Shown in pieces: positions 8,272-16,779 of a stretch of DNA of 64,000 nt (positions are counted from its first letter, which is position 1; every line of letters starts with the position of its first letter). The position numbers were made by a program, and so were the translations under genes. The DNA comes from Caulobacter sp. (GTDB lineage: Bacteria > Pseudomonadota > Alphaproteobacteria > Caulobacterales > Caulobacteraceae): NCBI GenBank assembly GCA_028291055.1, contig JAQGIP010000001.1:1-64000 (forward strand), given 5' to 3'. Below the pieces are notes generated by a model that was not told the DNA's origin, made no database searches, and worked only from the letters and a program-made list of their open reading frames with translations.

Positions 8272-9072
8272 TCAGGCCGTCCAGACCGGATCACGCTTCT
8301 CGATGAAGGCGGTGGTTCCCTCCAGGGCGTCGGGATGATCGCGGTGACGGATCAGGGCTTCGAGCCCCCGGGTGTAGGCCTCCGACAGCGGCAGTTCGAG
8401 GGACTCCCAGATCAGCCGCAGGGATTGGCGCACCGAGGCCGGGGAGACGGCGGCGGCGATCCGAGCGAGAGCCATAGCGCGAGGCATGAGTTCCTCGGCC
8501 GGCAGCACCTCGCTGATCAGTCCGGCAGCCAGCGCCTGCCGCGCCGACAGGCGTTCGGCCTTGCCCAGGATGACCATGCGCAGGACGGTTCCCATGGGGA
8601 CCTTGCGGATCAGGCCGATGGGCTCCAGAGCCGTGACCTGTCCGACATTGACGTGGGTATCGAGAAAGCTGGCGGCCTCGCTGGCGATGACGATGTCGCA
8701 ATCGACCACGAAATGCAGGCCCGCGCCGGCGCACACCCCGTTCACAGCCACGATGGTGGGCTTGTAGACCTTGGCCATCCGGGCGGTCCATTTGGGCTCC
8801 GGAACGGCCAGCTGCTCCTCCACCGATTTCGAGGCCCCGGCGTTGAGCGACCCCATGTCGCCGCCCGAACAGAAGCCCCGGCCCGCGCCGGTGATGACGA
8901 TCACCCGCACCGAGGGGTCGGCATCGGCCTCGAGCAGGGTGCGCTCCAGCGCCTCCTGTAAGGTGCGCGACACCGCGTTGAGCTGCGCCGGGCGGTTCAG
9001 CGTCAGCACCAGGATATGGTCCTCGCGACTGACCAGCAGTTCGGGCCCGGGGGCTTCCACGACGTCGCTCAT
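8272..9072 (-). CDS. Enoyl-CoA hydratase/isomerase family protein
   Basis: A 266-residue crotonase-fold enzyme. The oxyanion-hole segments ITGAGRGFCSGGDMGSL (about residue 60) and AVNGVCAGAGLHFVVDCDI (about 110) are intact, followed by the usual DTHVNVGQVTALEP loop. There is no Glu at the first of the two usual hydratase positions in the form I can recognise (the segment reads NGVCAGAGLHF), so hydratase, isomerase or another crotonase reaction is possible. It sits between a hot-dog hydratase and a heteromeric acyl-CoA dehydrogenase in a leftward operon, which suggests a complete desaturation and hydration cassette. GGGAG precedes the ATG. Confidence 0.85.
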   Translation of the reverse strand: MSDVVEAPGPELLVSREDHILVLTLNRPAQLNAVSRTLQEALERTLLEADADPSVRVIVITGAGRGFCSGGDMGSLNAGASKSVEEQLAVPEPKWTARMAKVYKPTIVAVNGVCAGAGLHFVVDCDIVIASEAASFLDTHVNVGQVTALEPIGLIRKVPMGTVLRMVILGKAERLSARQALAAGLISEVLPAEELMPRAMALARIAAAVSPASVRQSLRLIWESLELPLSEAYTRGLEALIRHRDHPDALEGTTAFIEKRDPVWTA

Positions 9073-9084
9073 CCGGCCAACTCC

Positions 9085-10326
9085 CTATTCGGCGCGATAC
9101 TGAGGGAGGGATGGGGTGTCGGGCAATCGGGCAAGACCGTCCGTCCGGGTGGCCACCAGGATGATGGCCGCGCCGCGCACGTTTTCCTGTCCTCGCTGAT
9201 TGACGCCGCGAATCTCGATTTCGATCAGCGGGCCCAGGGTTTCGTCCACCCGCGCTGCGGTGATCGTCCCTTCGATCCAGGTAGTGTCGCCCATGTAGTT
9301 GAAGCGCCGGAACTCGTAGCGCAGGCGGTATAGCCAGCCGTCGTCGCCGGCGAAGTTGGTGCAATAGTGGGCCAGCATGGCTTTGCGCATGGGCCCGATG
9401 TCGTAGGTGGCCGGCACCCCCACCTCGTGGGCCAGCTTCTCGTCCCAGTGCAGCCGCTGCAGCGTGTCCCAGGCGTTGAATTCGTTGCGGGTATAGAAGC
9501 CAGGCATCTCCTTGCGGTTTTCCCAGGCGATCCGATAGGGCCAGCTGCCGTAGGAAAACCAGCCCGCGCCCATGTAGGCGCCGACCAGGTCGGTGACGGC
9601 CAGGGGCCCCTTGACCATCCTGGGCAGGACCTGGCCGACCTTGACGTCCTCCAGATAGAGGGTGTCGGCGCCGCGCACATATTCCGCCGCATAGGCCGCG
9701 TCGATCTCGGCCAACTGCTCGTCGGTATAGAAGGCCGGCTGGTCCTTCGGAGAGGCCCCCTTGGCCGCGTCGGTGCTGGCCACGTCGCGCCGCTCGGCAT
9801 GCACGAACCAGTCGACGCCGTCGATGACCACCACCTCGTCGTCGCCCCAGAAGCTGAAGCCGTTGGTGACGATGGCCGAGCGGCCGCCGAAGCGGGAGGT
9901 CTTGGCCTCCACATCACGCACCCATTTGGAGGAATAGAGCCGCGCCCCGTCACGGATTGGCTGGTAATAGGTGGCCTCGCCGCCGGAATGGTAAAGGTGG
10001 ACCCCGCGTAAGGCCGGCCGTGTTTCCCGATCGAGCGCCTCCGAAATCACCGGCGACCGGTCGATCCCCATGGACGCCTCGAAGCCCGGCGGCGCCAGCG
10101 GCGCACCCCAGCGCGAGGCATCCGCATACTCCTTGCTGCCGTAGAGGGGGTTCCTGTCGCCGCAGGTCAGCGCATAGCGGCGGAAGGCGTCCTGCGTCGC
10201 ATAGACGTTCCAGGGCTCCTTGACCGTGCCGGTGCGAACCGTCTGGTTGGGGTAGCCGATCCGCCTGCGCATAAGCGCCAGCGCCTCGTCTGTTATGCGG
10301 CCGTACAGCAGCCCGTTGTCAGCCAT
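9085..10326 (-). CDS. MaoC-like/FAS1-type acyl dehydratase, double hot-dog
   Basis: A 413-residue protein with an N-terminal FAS1-type dehydratase region (about 20-190: YALTCGDRNPLYGSKEYADA, then APPGFEAS) and a C-terminal MaoC-like part (about 250-400: DTLQRLHWDEKLAHEVGVP, then YDIGPMRKAMLAHYC). Such double hot-dog proteins hydrate 2-enoyl-CoAs or dehydrate 3-hydroxyacyl-CoAs. The ATG at 10326 has GGGTGGGA upstream; the GTG two codons earlier is less likely. It is the first gene of the leftward operon 10326-6027, and a palindromic operator lies 24 bp upstream. The length is larger than a simple MaoC protein (about 150 residues) and suits a bulky substrate. Confidence 0.82.
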   Translation of the reverse strand: MADNGLLYGRITDEALALMRRRIGYPNQTVRTGTVKEPWNVYATQDAFRRYALTCGDRNPLYGSKEYADASRWGAPLAPPGFEASMGIDRSPVISEALDRETRPALRGVHLYHSGGEATYYQPIRDGARLYSSKWVRDVEAKTSRFGGRSAIVTNGFSFWGDDEVVVIDGVDWFVHAERRDVASTDAAKGASPKDQPAFYTDEQLAEIDAAYAAEYVRGADTLYLEDVKVGQVLPRMVKGPLAVTDLVGAYMGAGWFSYGSWPYRIAWENRKEMPGFYTRNEFNAWDTLQRLHWDEKLAHEVGVPATYDIGPMRKAMLAHYCTNFAGDDGWLYRLRYEFRRFNYMGDTTWIEGTITAARVDETLGPLIEIEIRGVNQRGQENVRGAAIILVATRTDGLARLPDTPSLPQYRAE

Positions 10327-10349
10327 TCCCACCCAGCCATCTTCGCTTC

Positions 10350-10369
10350 TATAAGATATACTTCTATTA
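10350..10369. promoter_or_regulatory. Regulon palindrome, site 4
   Basis: TATAAGATAT and ACTTCTATTA form an AT-rich copy of the block-1 palindrome 24 bp before the leftward dehydratase operon. It is paired with site 5, 95 bp away, in the same divergent region. Confidence 0.6.
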
Positions 10370-10444
10370 TCTGACGAAGTGCCGTTCGCAACGAAATTCT
10401 GCGGTCAGAAGGCCGATATCGGCCGCAGGAGCCGATCGTCAGAT

Positions 10445-10464
10445 CAATTCAGATACCTTATTGT
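10445..10464. promoter_or_regulatory. Regulon palindrome, site 5
   Basis: CAATTCAGAT and ACCTTATTGT match the outer and inner parts of the consensus. It lies on the carboxylase side of the divergent region, about 120 bp before the AtuC-like start. Confidence 0.6.
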
Positions 10465-10586
10465 CAATCCGCTGGGGCCCCAATATATCCGTGGGGAACC
10501 GGCTCGGCGGGATGCGTGCGAGCCATCGAAAAATCACCCCACGGCCATCGGCCGCGGGGAGCCGGGGAAGGGGATGGAGGCGAGGA

Positions 10587-12197
10587 ATGGCGGCGATCGA
10601 ATCCCTCATCGACACTCGCGGCGCCGACTTCCGCGACAACCGCGACGCCATGCTGGACCTGCTCGCCCGGGTCCGGGCCCTGGAAGCCAAGGTGCGCGAC
10701 GCCTCGGACTCCAAGCGCCCCCTGTTCGAAAAGCGCGGCCAGATCACCCCGCGCGAAAGGGTCGCCACCCTGTTCGACAGCGACGCGCCCTTCGTGGAAC
10801 TCAGCACCCTGGCGGGCCTGGGCTTGCATGACGACGACGGCCTCGACAACGTGATGGGCGGCGGGCTCATCGTGGGCATGGGCATGGTGGCCGGAACCCG
10901 GGCCATGGTCGTGGCCTCCGACAGCGGCATCAAGGGCGGCACCATCTCGCCCATGGGCGTGCGCAAGCAGCTGCGCGCCCTGGAGATCGCCGCCGAGAAC
11001 CGGCTGCCGGTGGTCTATCTGACCGAATCCGGCGGCGCGAACCTGAAGTACCAGTCCGAGAGCTTCATCGAAGGCGGACGCATGTTCCGCAACCAGGCCC
11101 GGCTGTCGGCCCAGGGTGTGCCGCAGATCAATGTGGTTCACGGCTCCTCGACGGCCGGCGGCGCCTATCTGCCGGGGCTGTCCGATACGGTGATCATGAT
11201 CAAGGGGCGCGCCAAGGTCTTCTTGGCCGGACCGCCCCTGCTGAAGGCGGCCACCGGCGAGATCGCCGAAGACGAGGCCCTGGGCGGGGCGGAGATGCAC
11301 GCCACCGTCTCGGGCCTTGCCGACTATTTCGCCCAGGATGACCGCGATGGCTTGCGGATCGCCCGCGAGGCCATGGCGGCGCTGAACTGGAAGGCGCCGC
11401 CGGACCCCTGCGGCTACGCCGAACCCCTCTATCCCGCCGAAGAATTGGCCGGGGTCGTGCCCGTCGATTTCCGCCGGCCCTATGACGTGCGCGAGGTGAT
11501 CGCCCGCATCGTGGACGGCTCGGACTTTCTGGACTTCAAGGCGCTCTATGGTCCGCAGACGGTCTGCGGTCAGGCCCGCATCGAGGGCCGGCCCTTGGGC
11601 ATTATCGGCAACAACGGCCCGATCGACGCCGACGGCGCCTGTAAGGCGGCCCAGTTCATCCAACTTATGTGCGAGCAGGGCGCGGCCATCCTCTATCTGC
11701 AGAACACCACGGGCTTCATGGTGGGGGTGGAGAGCGAGCGCGCCGGCATCGTCAAGCATGGGTCGAAGATGATCCAGGCGGTGTCCAACGCCACCGTGCC
11801 TCAACTCACCCTGCAGATCGGCGCCAGCTTCGGGGCCGGCAACTACGGCATGTGTGGCCGCGCCTTCGCGCCCAGATTCCTGTTCGCCTGGCCCAACAAC
11901 CGGGTGGCGGTGATGGGGGGAGAGCAGGCGGCCAAGGTGATGACCATCGTCGCCGAGGGCAAGGCCGCCCGCGAGGGGCGCGAGCCGGACCGCCCCGGGC
12001 TGGAGGCCGCCGAGCGGGCCACCATCGACCAGTTCGAGCGGGAATCGTCGGTGCTCTTCTCCACCGCGCGGCTGTGGGACGACGGCGTCATCGACCCGCG
12101 CGACACCCGGCGCATCCTGGGCTTCTGCCTGGCGGCCTGCCTGGAGGGGGACGCGCGCAAGACGCGGCCTTCGACCTTCGGCATGGCGCGGTTCTGA
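10587..12197 (+). CDS. atuC: Acyl-CoA carboxylase carboxyltransferase subunit, AtuC-like
   Basis: A 536-residue carboxyltransferase (beta) subunit, the usual length for methylcrotonyl-/geranyl-CoA carboxylases. The N-terminal half has SDSGIKGGTISPMGVRK and ESGGANL; STAGGAYLPGLSD follows. The C-terminal half has NTTGFMVGVESERAG and QIGASFGAGNYGMCGRAF, the biotin/CoA oxyanion regions. ATG at 10587 has GGAGG plus GAGGA just upstream; the longer frame has no coding look. It transfers carboxylate from biotin (on the AtuF-like subunit, 13066) to a 3-methyl-2-enoyl-CoA. I favour geranyl-CoA-type over methylcrotonyl-CoA because AtuA, an AtuE-like hydratase and an AtuD-like dehydrogenase follow in the same operon, but the substrate could also be a different methyl-branched enoyl-CoA. 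Confidence 0.85.
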   Translation: MAAIESLIDTRGADFRDNRDAMLDLLARVRALEAKVRDASDSKRPLFEKRGQITPRERVATLFDSDAPFVELSTLAGLGLHDDDGLDNVMGGGLIVGMGMVAGTRAMVVASDSGIKGGTISPMGVRKQLRALEIAAENRLPVVYLTESGGANLKYQSESFIEGGRMFRNQARLSAQGVPQINVVHGSSTAGGAYLPGLSDTVIMIKGRAKVFLAGPPLLKAATGEIAEDEALGGAEMHATVSGLADYFAQDDRDGLRIAREAMAALNWKAPPDPCGYAEPLYPAEELAGVVPVDFRRPYDVREVIARIVDGSDFLDFKALYGPQTVCGQARIEGRPLGIIGNNGPIDADGACKAAQFIQLMCEQGAAILYLQNTTGFMVGVESERAGIVKHGSKMIQAVSNATVPQLTLQIGASFGAGNYGMCGRAFAPRFLFAWPNNRVAVMGGEQAAKVMTIVAEGKAAREGREPDRPGLEAAERATIDQFERESSVLFSTARLWDDGVIDPRDTRRILGFCLAACLEGDARKTRPSTFGMARF

Positions 12198-12199
12198 GC

Positions 12200-13069
12200 A
12201 TGGCCCCCCCTTCCGGCATCCCCGCCTCCGACAATCCCGCCTCCGGAAATCCCACCTCCGGCAATCCCACTGCCTCCCTGCTGCGTATCGAGCGGCGCGG
12301 CGTGGCGCTGTTGGTAACCCTGGACGACGCCGCGACGCGCAATGCCATGTCCCCGGCCATGCTGGGTGAACTGGCCGCCGTTGTGGCGGGTCTGGCCCGC
12401 GACCCGGCCCGCTGCCTGGTGCTGCGCGGCGCCAACGGAGCCTTCTGTTCCGGCGGCGACATCGCCAGCTTCGCCAGCGACGCCGCCACCACCCCGCCCA
12501 TGACGGGGGACGATCCGGTGGTCACCGCCAACCGCGCTTTCGGAACACTGCTGCAGCAGTTGGACGCCGCGCCGCAGCTGGTGGTCAGCCTGGTGGAGGG
12601 GCCGGCGTTCGGCGGCGGCTGCGGCCTTGTCTGCGCCTCCGATGTGGCCATTGCGCTCGCCGATGCGCGCTTTGCTCTGTCCGAGACCACCCTGGGCGTG
12701 GCGCCGGCGCAGATTTCGCCCTTCGTGGTCCGCCGCCTGGGCGTGCCCCGGGCCCGCTGGCTGACCATGACCGGCGCGCGGTTCGACGGTCGGGCGGCTT
12801 TGACTCACGGGCTGGCGGACATCGTTTGCGACACCGCCGGCGAGGCAGAAGCGGCTCTGGCGGACATCCTGGCCGGCGTGGCGCGTTGCGCGCCCCGAGC
12901 CAATGCGGCGACCAAGGCCCTCTACGCCCAGGCCGACAGCCAGCCCATCGGCGTCACCCTGGATGGGGCGGCCCGGACCTTCGCCGATGCGCTCCGCGAC
13001 GAGGGCCGCGAGGGCGCCGCCGCCTTCCTGGCGCGGCGCCGGCCCGCCTGGGCCCAGGACGCGGAATGA
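12200..13069 (+). CDS. Enoyl-CoA hydratase, AtuE-like, with repeat-built N-terminal tail
   Basis: A 289-residue crotonase. GANGAFCSGGDIASFASD (about residue 78) and EGPAFGGGCGLVCASDVAIA (about 133) form the oxyanion hole. In an Atu-type pathway this enzyme hydrates isohexenyl-glutaconyl-CoA after carboxylation, and the gene lies exactly between the two carboxylase subunits, as in acyclic-terpene and leucine clusters. The first 30 residues are odd: three to four imperfect copies of the pentapeptide (P/T)ASGN produced by a 15-bp DNA repeat, ahead of the normal first strand LLRIERRGVALLVTL. The start follows the carboxylase stop by two bases, and its own stop overlaps the next start (ATGA). Confidence 0.84.
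   Translation: MAPPSGIPASDNPASGNPTSGNPTASLLRIERRGVALLVTLDDAATRNAMSPAMLGELAAVVAGLARDPARCLVLRGANGAFCSGGDIASFASDAATTPPMTGDDPVVTANRAFGTLLQQLDAAPQLVVSLVEGPAFGGGCGLVCASDVAIALADARFALSETTLGVAPAQISPFVVRRLGVPRARWLTMTGARFDGRAALTHGLADIVCDTAGEAEAALADILAGVARCAPRANAATKALYAQADSQPIGVTLDGAARTFADALRDEGREGAAAFLARRRPAWAQDAE
12212..12273 (+). repeat. 15-bp in-frame tandem repeat in the hydratase gene
   Basis: About four imperfect copies of a GCCTCCGGCAATCCC-like unit run head to tail and encode a PASGN-type pentapeptide. Copy number could vary by slippage without breaking the frame. Confidence 0.75.
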
Positions 13070-15012
13070 TGGCGCGCGCCTTCTCCAAGATCCTGGTGGC
13101 CAACCGCGGCGAGATCGCGGTGCGGGTCATGCGCACCGCCCGGGCGCTGGGCTATCGCAGCGTGGCCGTCGCGTCCGAGGCCGACCGCGACGCCCTGCAT
13201 GCGCGCTTCGCCGATGAGACGGTGGAGATCGGGCCGCCACCCGCCGCCCAGTCCTATCTGGTCGTTGAGCGTATCCTCGAGGCCGCCAGCCGGACCGGCG
13301 CCGATGCCATCCATCCGGGCTATGGCTTCCTGTCGGAAAACGCGGACTTCGCCGAGGCCGTGATCGCCGCCGGCCTGGTCTGGATCGGACCCACGCCCGC
13401 GTCCATCCGGATGATGGGCGACAAGGCGTCCTCCAAGCGGCTGATGCTGGAGAGGGGCGTGCCCTGTATCCCCGGCTATCAGGGCCACGACCAGGACCAC
13501 GAGACCCTGATGCAGGAAGCCGAGCGCATCGGCCGCCCGCTGATGGTCAAGGCCTCCGCCGGCGGCGGCGGCAAGGGCATGCGGCTGGTGCATGAGGGCG
13601 AGGCCGTGGCTGAAGCCATCGCGGCGGCGCGCTCCGAAGCGCGGTCGTCCTTCGGGTCCGACCACCTGATCTTGGAGCGGGCCGTGGTCAACGCTCGGCA
13701 TGTGGAAATCCAGGTGTTCGGCGACGGGCATGGGAACATCCTCCACCTGGGCGAACGAGACTGCTCGGTGCAGCGCCGGCATCAGAAGGTGATCGAGGAG
13801 GCGCCCTCTCCGGCGGTAGACGCCGCGCTTCGCGAGCGGATGGGCCAGGCCGCCGTCGCCGCCGCCCGCGCGGTGGAATATGTGGGCGCCGGGACCGTGG
13901 AATTCCTGTTGGCCGCCGACGGCGCCTTCTACTTCCTGGAGATGAACACCCGGCTACAGGTGGAGCATCCGGTCACCGAGTCCATTACCGGCCTGGACCT
14001 GGTGGCGTGGCAGCTTCGGGTGGCGGCAGGCGAGCCCTTGCCCATCTCACAAGACGAGGTCCGACTGGCGGGGGCGGCCATTGAGGTGCGGCTCTATGCG
14101 GAGTCTCCGGCGGCGGGATTCCTGCCGCGCACCGGTCGGATCGAACGGCTGCGTTTGCCGCAAGGCGAGGGGATAAGGGTCGATCACGGTCTGCGCGAGG
14201 GCATGGAGATCGGCGCGTCCTACGATCCCATGCTGGCCAAGGTGGTCGCATACGGGGCTACGCGCGACGAAGCCCTGCGCAGGCTGGCGCGCGCCCTGGA
14301 AGATTGTTTCATCGCCGGTTGCGAGACCAACCGCGCCTTCCTGATCACCTGTCTCCAAGACCCGGTCTTCGCCTCCGGCGCCGCCACCACCGCCTTCATC
14401 GGCGAGCGGTTCGGGGACGCGGGAGTGGAGGAGCCGCCGACGCCGCCCGAACTTGTCGCCCTGGCGGCTCTGTTGCTGGGCGGCCAGGGTCGGGGGTGGG
14501 CGAGCACCGGGGCCCGCAAGGCCCAGGTCATCCTGCGGGAGGGCGATACCCGTACCGCCGTCGATGTCCAGTCGTCGGCTGAAGGCAGCACGGTGACGCT
14601 GCCGGGTGGCCAGGCCTTTCGGATCAACATCGTGGCCCGGGACGGCTGCGACCTGCGCTTCCGGTGCGACGGCGTTGAGCGGACCTGCCGCCACGCGATG
14701 GTCGGGCGCGATCTGCATCTGTCGTCGGCGGTGGGTGATCACGTCTTCACCAACGACACCCTGGCCGGCGCGGGAGGGGGCGAGACGGAGCGCAAGTCCA
14801 GTTCGCGCGCGCCGATGTCGGGGGTCGTCCAGGCCGTGCTGGTATCGGAGGGCGATACGGTGAGCCGGGGACAGCCCATGGCGATCCTTGAGGCCATGAA
14901 GATGGAACACCGCATCGCCGCCCCGCGAGACGGCGTGGTCAGCCGCGTGCATGTGACCGCCGGCGATCAGGTGGCGACCCGGGCCCTGCTGGTGGAGCTA
15001 GCCGATGAGTAG
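13066..15012 (+). CDS. atuF: Biotin carboxylase/biotin carrier subunit, AtuF-like
   Basis: A 648-residue alpha subunit of a biotin-dependent acyl-CoA carboxylase. The biotin carboxylase domain covers about residues 4-450 (KILVANRGEIAVRVMRTARA at the start; ATP-grasp loop KASAGGGGKGMR near 165; EMNTRLQVEHPVTE near 290). The carboxyl-terminal carrier domain holds EAMKMEH with the biotinyl Lys at about residue 612. The start overlaps the hydratase stop by four bases; a second ATG follows immediately. With the carboxyltransferase at 10587 it makes the full two-subunit enzyme. Its end overlaps the AtuA start by eight bases, so the module is tightly coupled. Confidence 0.88.
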   Translation: MMARAFSKILVANRGEIAVRVMRTARALGYRSVAVASEADRDALHARFADETVEIGPPPAAQSYLVVERILEAASRTGADAIHPGYGFLSENADFAEAVIAAGLVWIGPTPASIRMMGDKASSKRLMLERGVPCIPGYQGHDQDHETLMQEAERIGRPLMVKASAGGGGKGMRLVHEGEAVAEAIAAARSEARSSFGSDHLILERAVVNARHVEIQVFGDGHGNILHLGERDCSVQRRHQKVIEEAPSPAVDAALRERMGQAAVAAARAVEYVGAGTVEFLLAADGAFYFLEMNTRLQVEHPVTESITGLDLVAWQLRVAAGEPLPISQDEVRLAGAAIEVRLYAESPAAGFLPRTGRIERLRLPQGEGIRVDHGLREGMEIGASYDPMLAKVVAYGATRDEALRRLARALEDCFIAGCETNRAFLITCLQDPVFASGAATTAFIGERFGDAGVEEPPTPPELVALAALLLGGQGRGWASTGARKAQVILREGDTRTAVDVQSSAEGSTVTLPGGQAFRINIVARDGCDLRFRCDGVERTCRHAMVGRDLHLSSAVGDHVFTNDTLAGAGGGETERKSSSRAPMSGVVQAVLVSEGDTVSRGQPMAILEAMKMEHRIAAPRDGVVSRVHVTAGDQVATRALLVELADE

Positions 15013-16777
15013 TGACGCGACGGTGCGGATCGGTGGGGCGTCCGGCTACTGGGGCGACACCGCCAGCGGCCCGCGTCAACTGGCCGAGCGCGGCGGCCTG
15101 GACTTCATGGTCTTCGACTATCTGGCGGAAGCGACCATGGCCGTGCTGGCCAAGGCTCGCGCCCGCGACTCCGAGAAGGGCTACGCCACCGACTTCATCG
15201 ACCTTGCCATGCGCCCGCTGCTGGCGCGGCTGATGACGGACGGCGTGCGGGTGGTGGCCAACGCCGGCGGCGTCAATCTTGAGGCCGCGCGCAAGGCCCT
15301 GGAGGCAGTGGCCCGGGACCTGGGCGTCGCGGTGAAGATCGCCACCGTAGAGGGGGACGACCTGCTGGGCCGGGCCGAGGCCTTTCGTGGCCTGCTGCGC
15401 CCCATCGACCCGGCCGCGCCGCTGCCTGAGCGGCTGGCCAGCCTGAACGCCTATCTCGGCGCCTTTCCCATCGCCCGCGCGCTGGATGCCGGCGCCCAGA
15501 TCGTGCTCACCGGCCGCTGCGTGGATTCCGCCCTGATCTTGGGCCCGCTGATCCATGCTTTTGGATGGGGCGAGCGGGACTACGACCTGCTGGCCCAGGG
15601 CAGCCTCTGCGGTCACCTGCTGGAGTGCGGCGCCCAGGCCACCGGCGGCAACTTCACCGACTGGCGCGACACCGAGGCCGGCTGGGCTGACATGGGCTTT
15701 CCCATCGCCGAGGTGTCGGCCGACGGCGGCTTCGTGATGACCAAGCCGGAGGGCACGGGGGGCGCGGTCACCCGGCTGACCGTGGCCGAGCAGCTGGTCT
15801 ATGAGATCGGCGACCCGGCGGCCTATCTACTGCCCGACGTCATCTGTGACTTCCGCGCTGTGACCCTGACGCAGGCCGGCCCTGACCGTGTGTTGGTCGA
15901 AGGCGCCAAGGGGTTGGCCCCACCGCCAACCGTGAAGGTCACGGCCACCTATTTCGACGGCTTCGCCAGCCGTGGGGCCAGCGCCATCGTCGGCGTCGAG
16001 AGCCACGCCAAGGCCGGCCACATGGCCCGCGCCATCCTGGCCAAGGCCGAGGCTTCCGTGGCCGCCACCGGCCTGGCGCCCTTTTCCGACACCCGGCTCG
16101 ATGTGCTTTCGGGCGCCGATGAAGACCCGTCGGACAACCGACCGCGCTGGGGCAGTTCGGTCTTTCGGCTGGCCGTCACCCATGAGAGCGCCCGGGGCGC
16201 GGAACTGTTCGCGCGGGAGTTCACCGGCGCGGGCCTGTCCATGAGCCCCGGCATCACGCCGCTGCAGCAAGGCCGGCCGTCGGTGTCGCCGCTGATCCGG
16301 GTGGCCTCCTTCCTGCTGGACAAGGCCGAGGTCAGCGCGGACGTCCGCTGTGGGGGTGAAGCGGTGGCGACGATGGTCTTCGAAGGCCCCTATGGTGGGG
16401 CCCGCGCGGACGCCGCGCCGCAAGACGACCCAGCCGGCGCCGCCTGGGACGGGGAGGAGACGAGCCTCTTGACGCTGGCCGTGGCCCGCAGCGGCGACAA
16501 GGGCAACGACGCCAACATCGGGGTGATCGCCCGTGACCCCGCCCTGCTACCCGCGATCCGCGCCCAACTGACGCCGCAGCGCGTGGGCGCCCTGTTCGGG
16601 GCCGAACGGGTGGAGCGCTATGACCTGCCGGGCATCGCGGGGTTGAACTTCGTGCTGAGGGACGTCCTGGGCGGTGGCGGGCCGGGATCGCTGCACCTCG
16701 ACCCCCTGGCCAAGACCTTCGCCCAGCGGCTGCTGGCCCTGACCCTTCGAGCGCCCTCGGGCGCAGCCAAGGCCTGA
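15005..16777 (+). CDS. atuA: Acyclic terpene utilisation protein AtuA-like (DUF1446)
   Basis: A 590-residue protein of the AtuA family. The N-terminal DUF1446 region (about 4-450) starts RIGGASGYWGDTASGP and includes IVLTGRCVDSALILGPLIHA and HLLECGAQATGGNFTDW. A second ferredoxin-like AtuA domain occupies about 485-590, starting LLTLAVARSGDKGNDANIGV. AtuA is required for citronellol/geraniol catabolism in Pseudomonas, but its reaction is unknown to me. Here both halves are in one chain. The gene overlaps the AtuF-like gene and is followed two bases later by an acyl-CoA dehydrogenase. The family is also found in uncharacterised clusters, so its presence supports, but does not prove, an isoprenoid substrate. 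Confidence 0.87.
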   Translation: MSSDATVRIGGASGYWGDTASGPRQLAERGGLDFMVFDYLAEATMAVLAKARARDSEKGYATDFIDLAMRPLLARLMTDGVRVVANAGGVNLEAARKALEAVARDLGVAVKIATVEGDDLLGRAEAFRGLLRPIDPAAPLPERLASLNAYLGAFPIARALDAGAQIVLTGRCVDSALILGPLIHAFGWGERDYDLLAQGSLCGHLLECGAQATGGNFTDWRDTEAGWADMGFPIAEVSADGGFVMTKPEGTGGAVTRLTVAEQLVYEIGDPAAYLLPDVICDFRAVTLTQAGPDRVLVEGAKGLAPPPTVKVTATYFDGFASRGASAIVGVESHAKAGHMARAILAKAEASVAATGLAPFSDTRLDVLSGADEDPSDNRPRWGSSVFRLAVTHESARGAELFAREFTGAGLSMSPGITPLQQGRPSVSPLIRVASFLLDKAEVSADVRCGGEAVATMVFEGPYGGARADAAPQDDPAGAAWDGEETSLLTLAVARSGDKGNDANIGVIARDPALLPAIRAQLTPQRVGALFGAERVERYDLPGIAGLNFVLRDVLGGGGPGSLHLDPLAKTFAQRLLALTLRAPSGAAKA

Positions 16778-16779
16778 CC

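Noticed and set aside
10464-11804. A 446-codon minus-strand frame opposite the carboxyltransferase
   Set aside because: Shadow frame; the carboxyltransferase motifs are all on the plus strand.
10587-15012. Calling the carboxylase simply methylcrotonyl-CoA carboxylase of leucine breakdown
   Set aside because: AtuA and an AtuD-like dehydrogenase follow in the same operon and no leucine-pathway lyase or isovaleryl-specific set is present; still not excluded without phylogeny.
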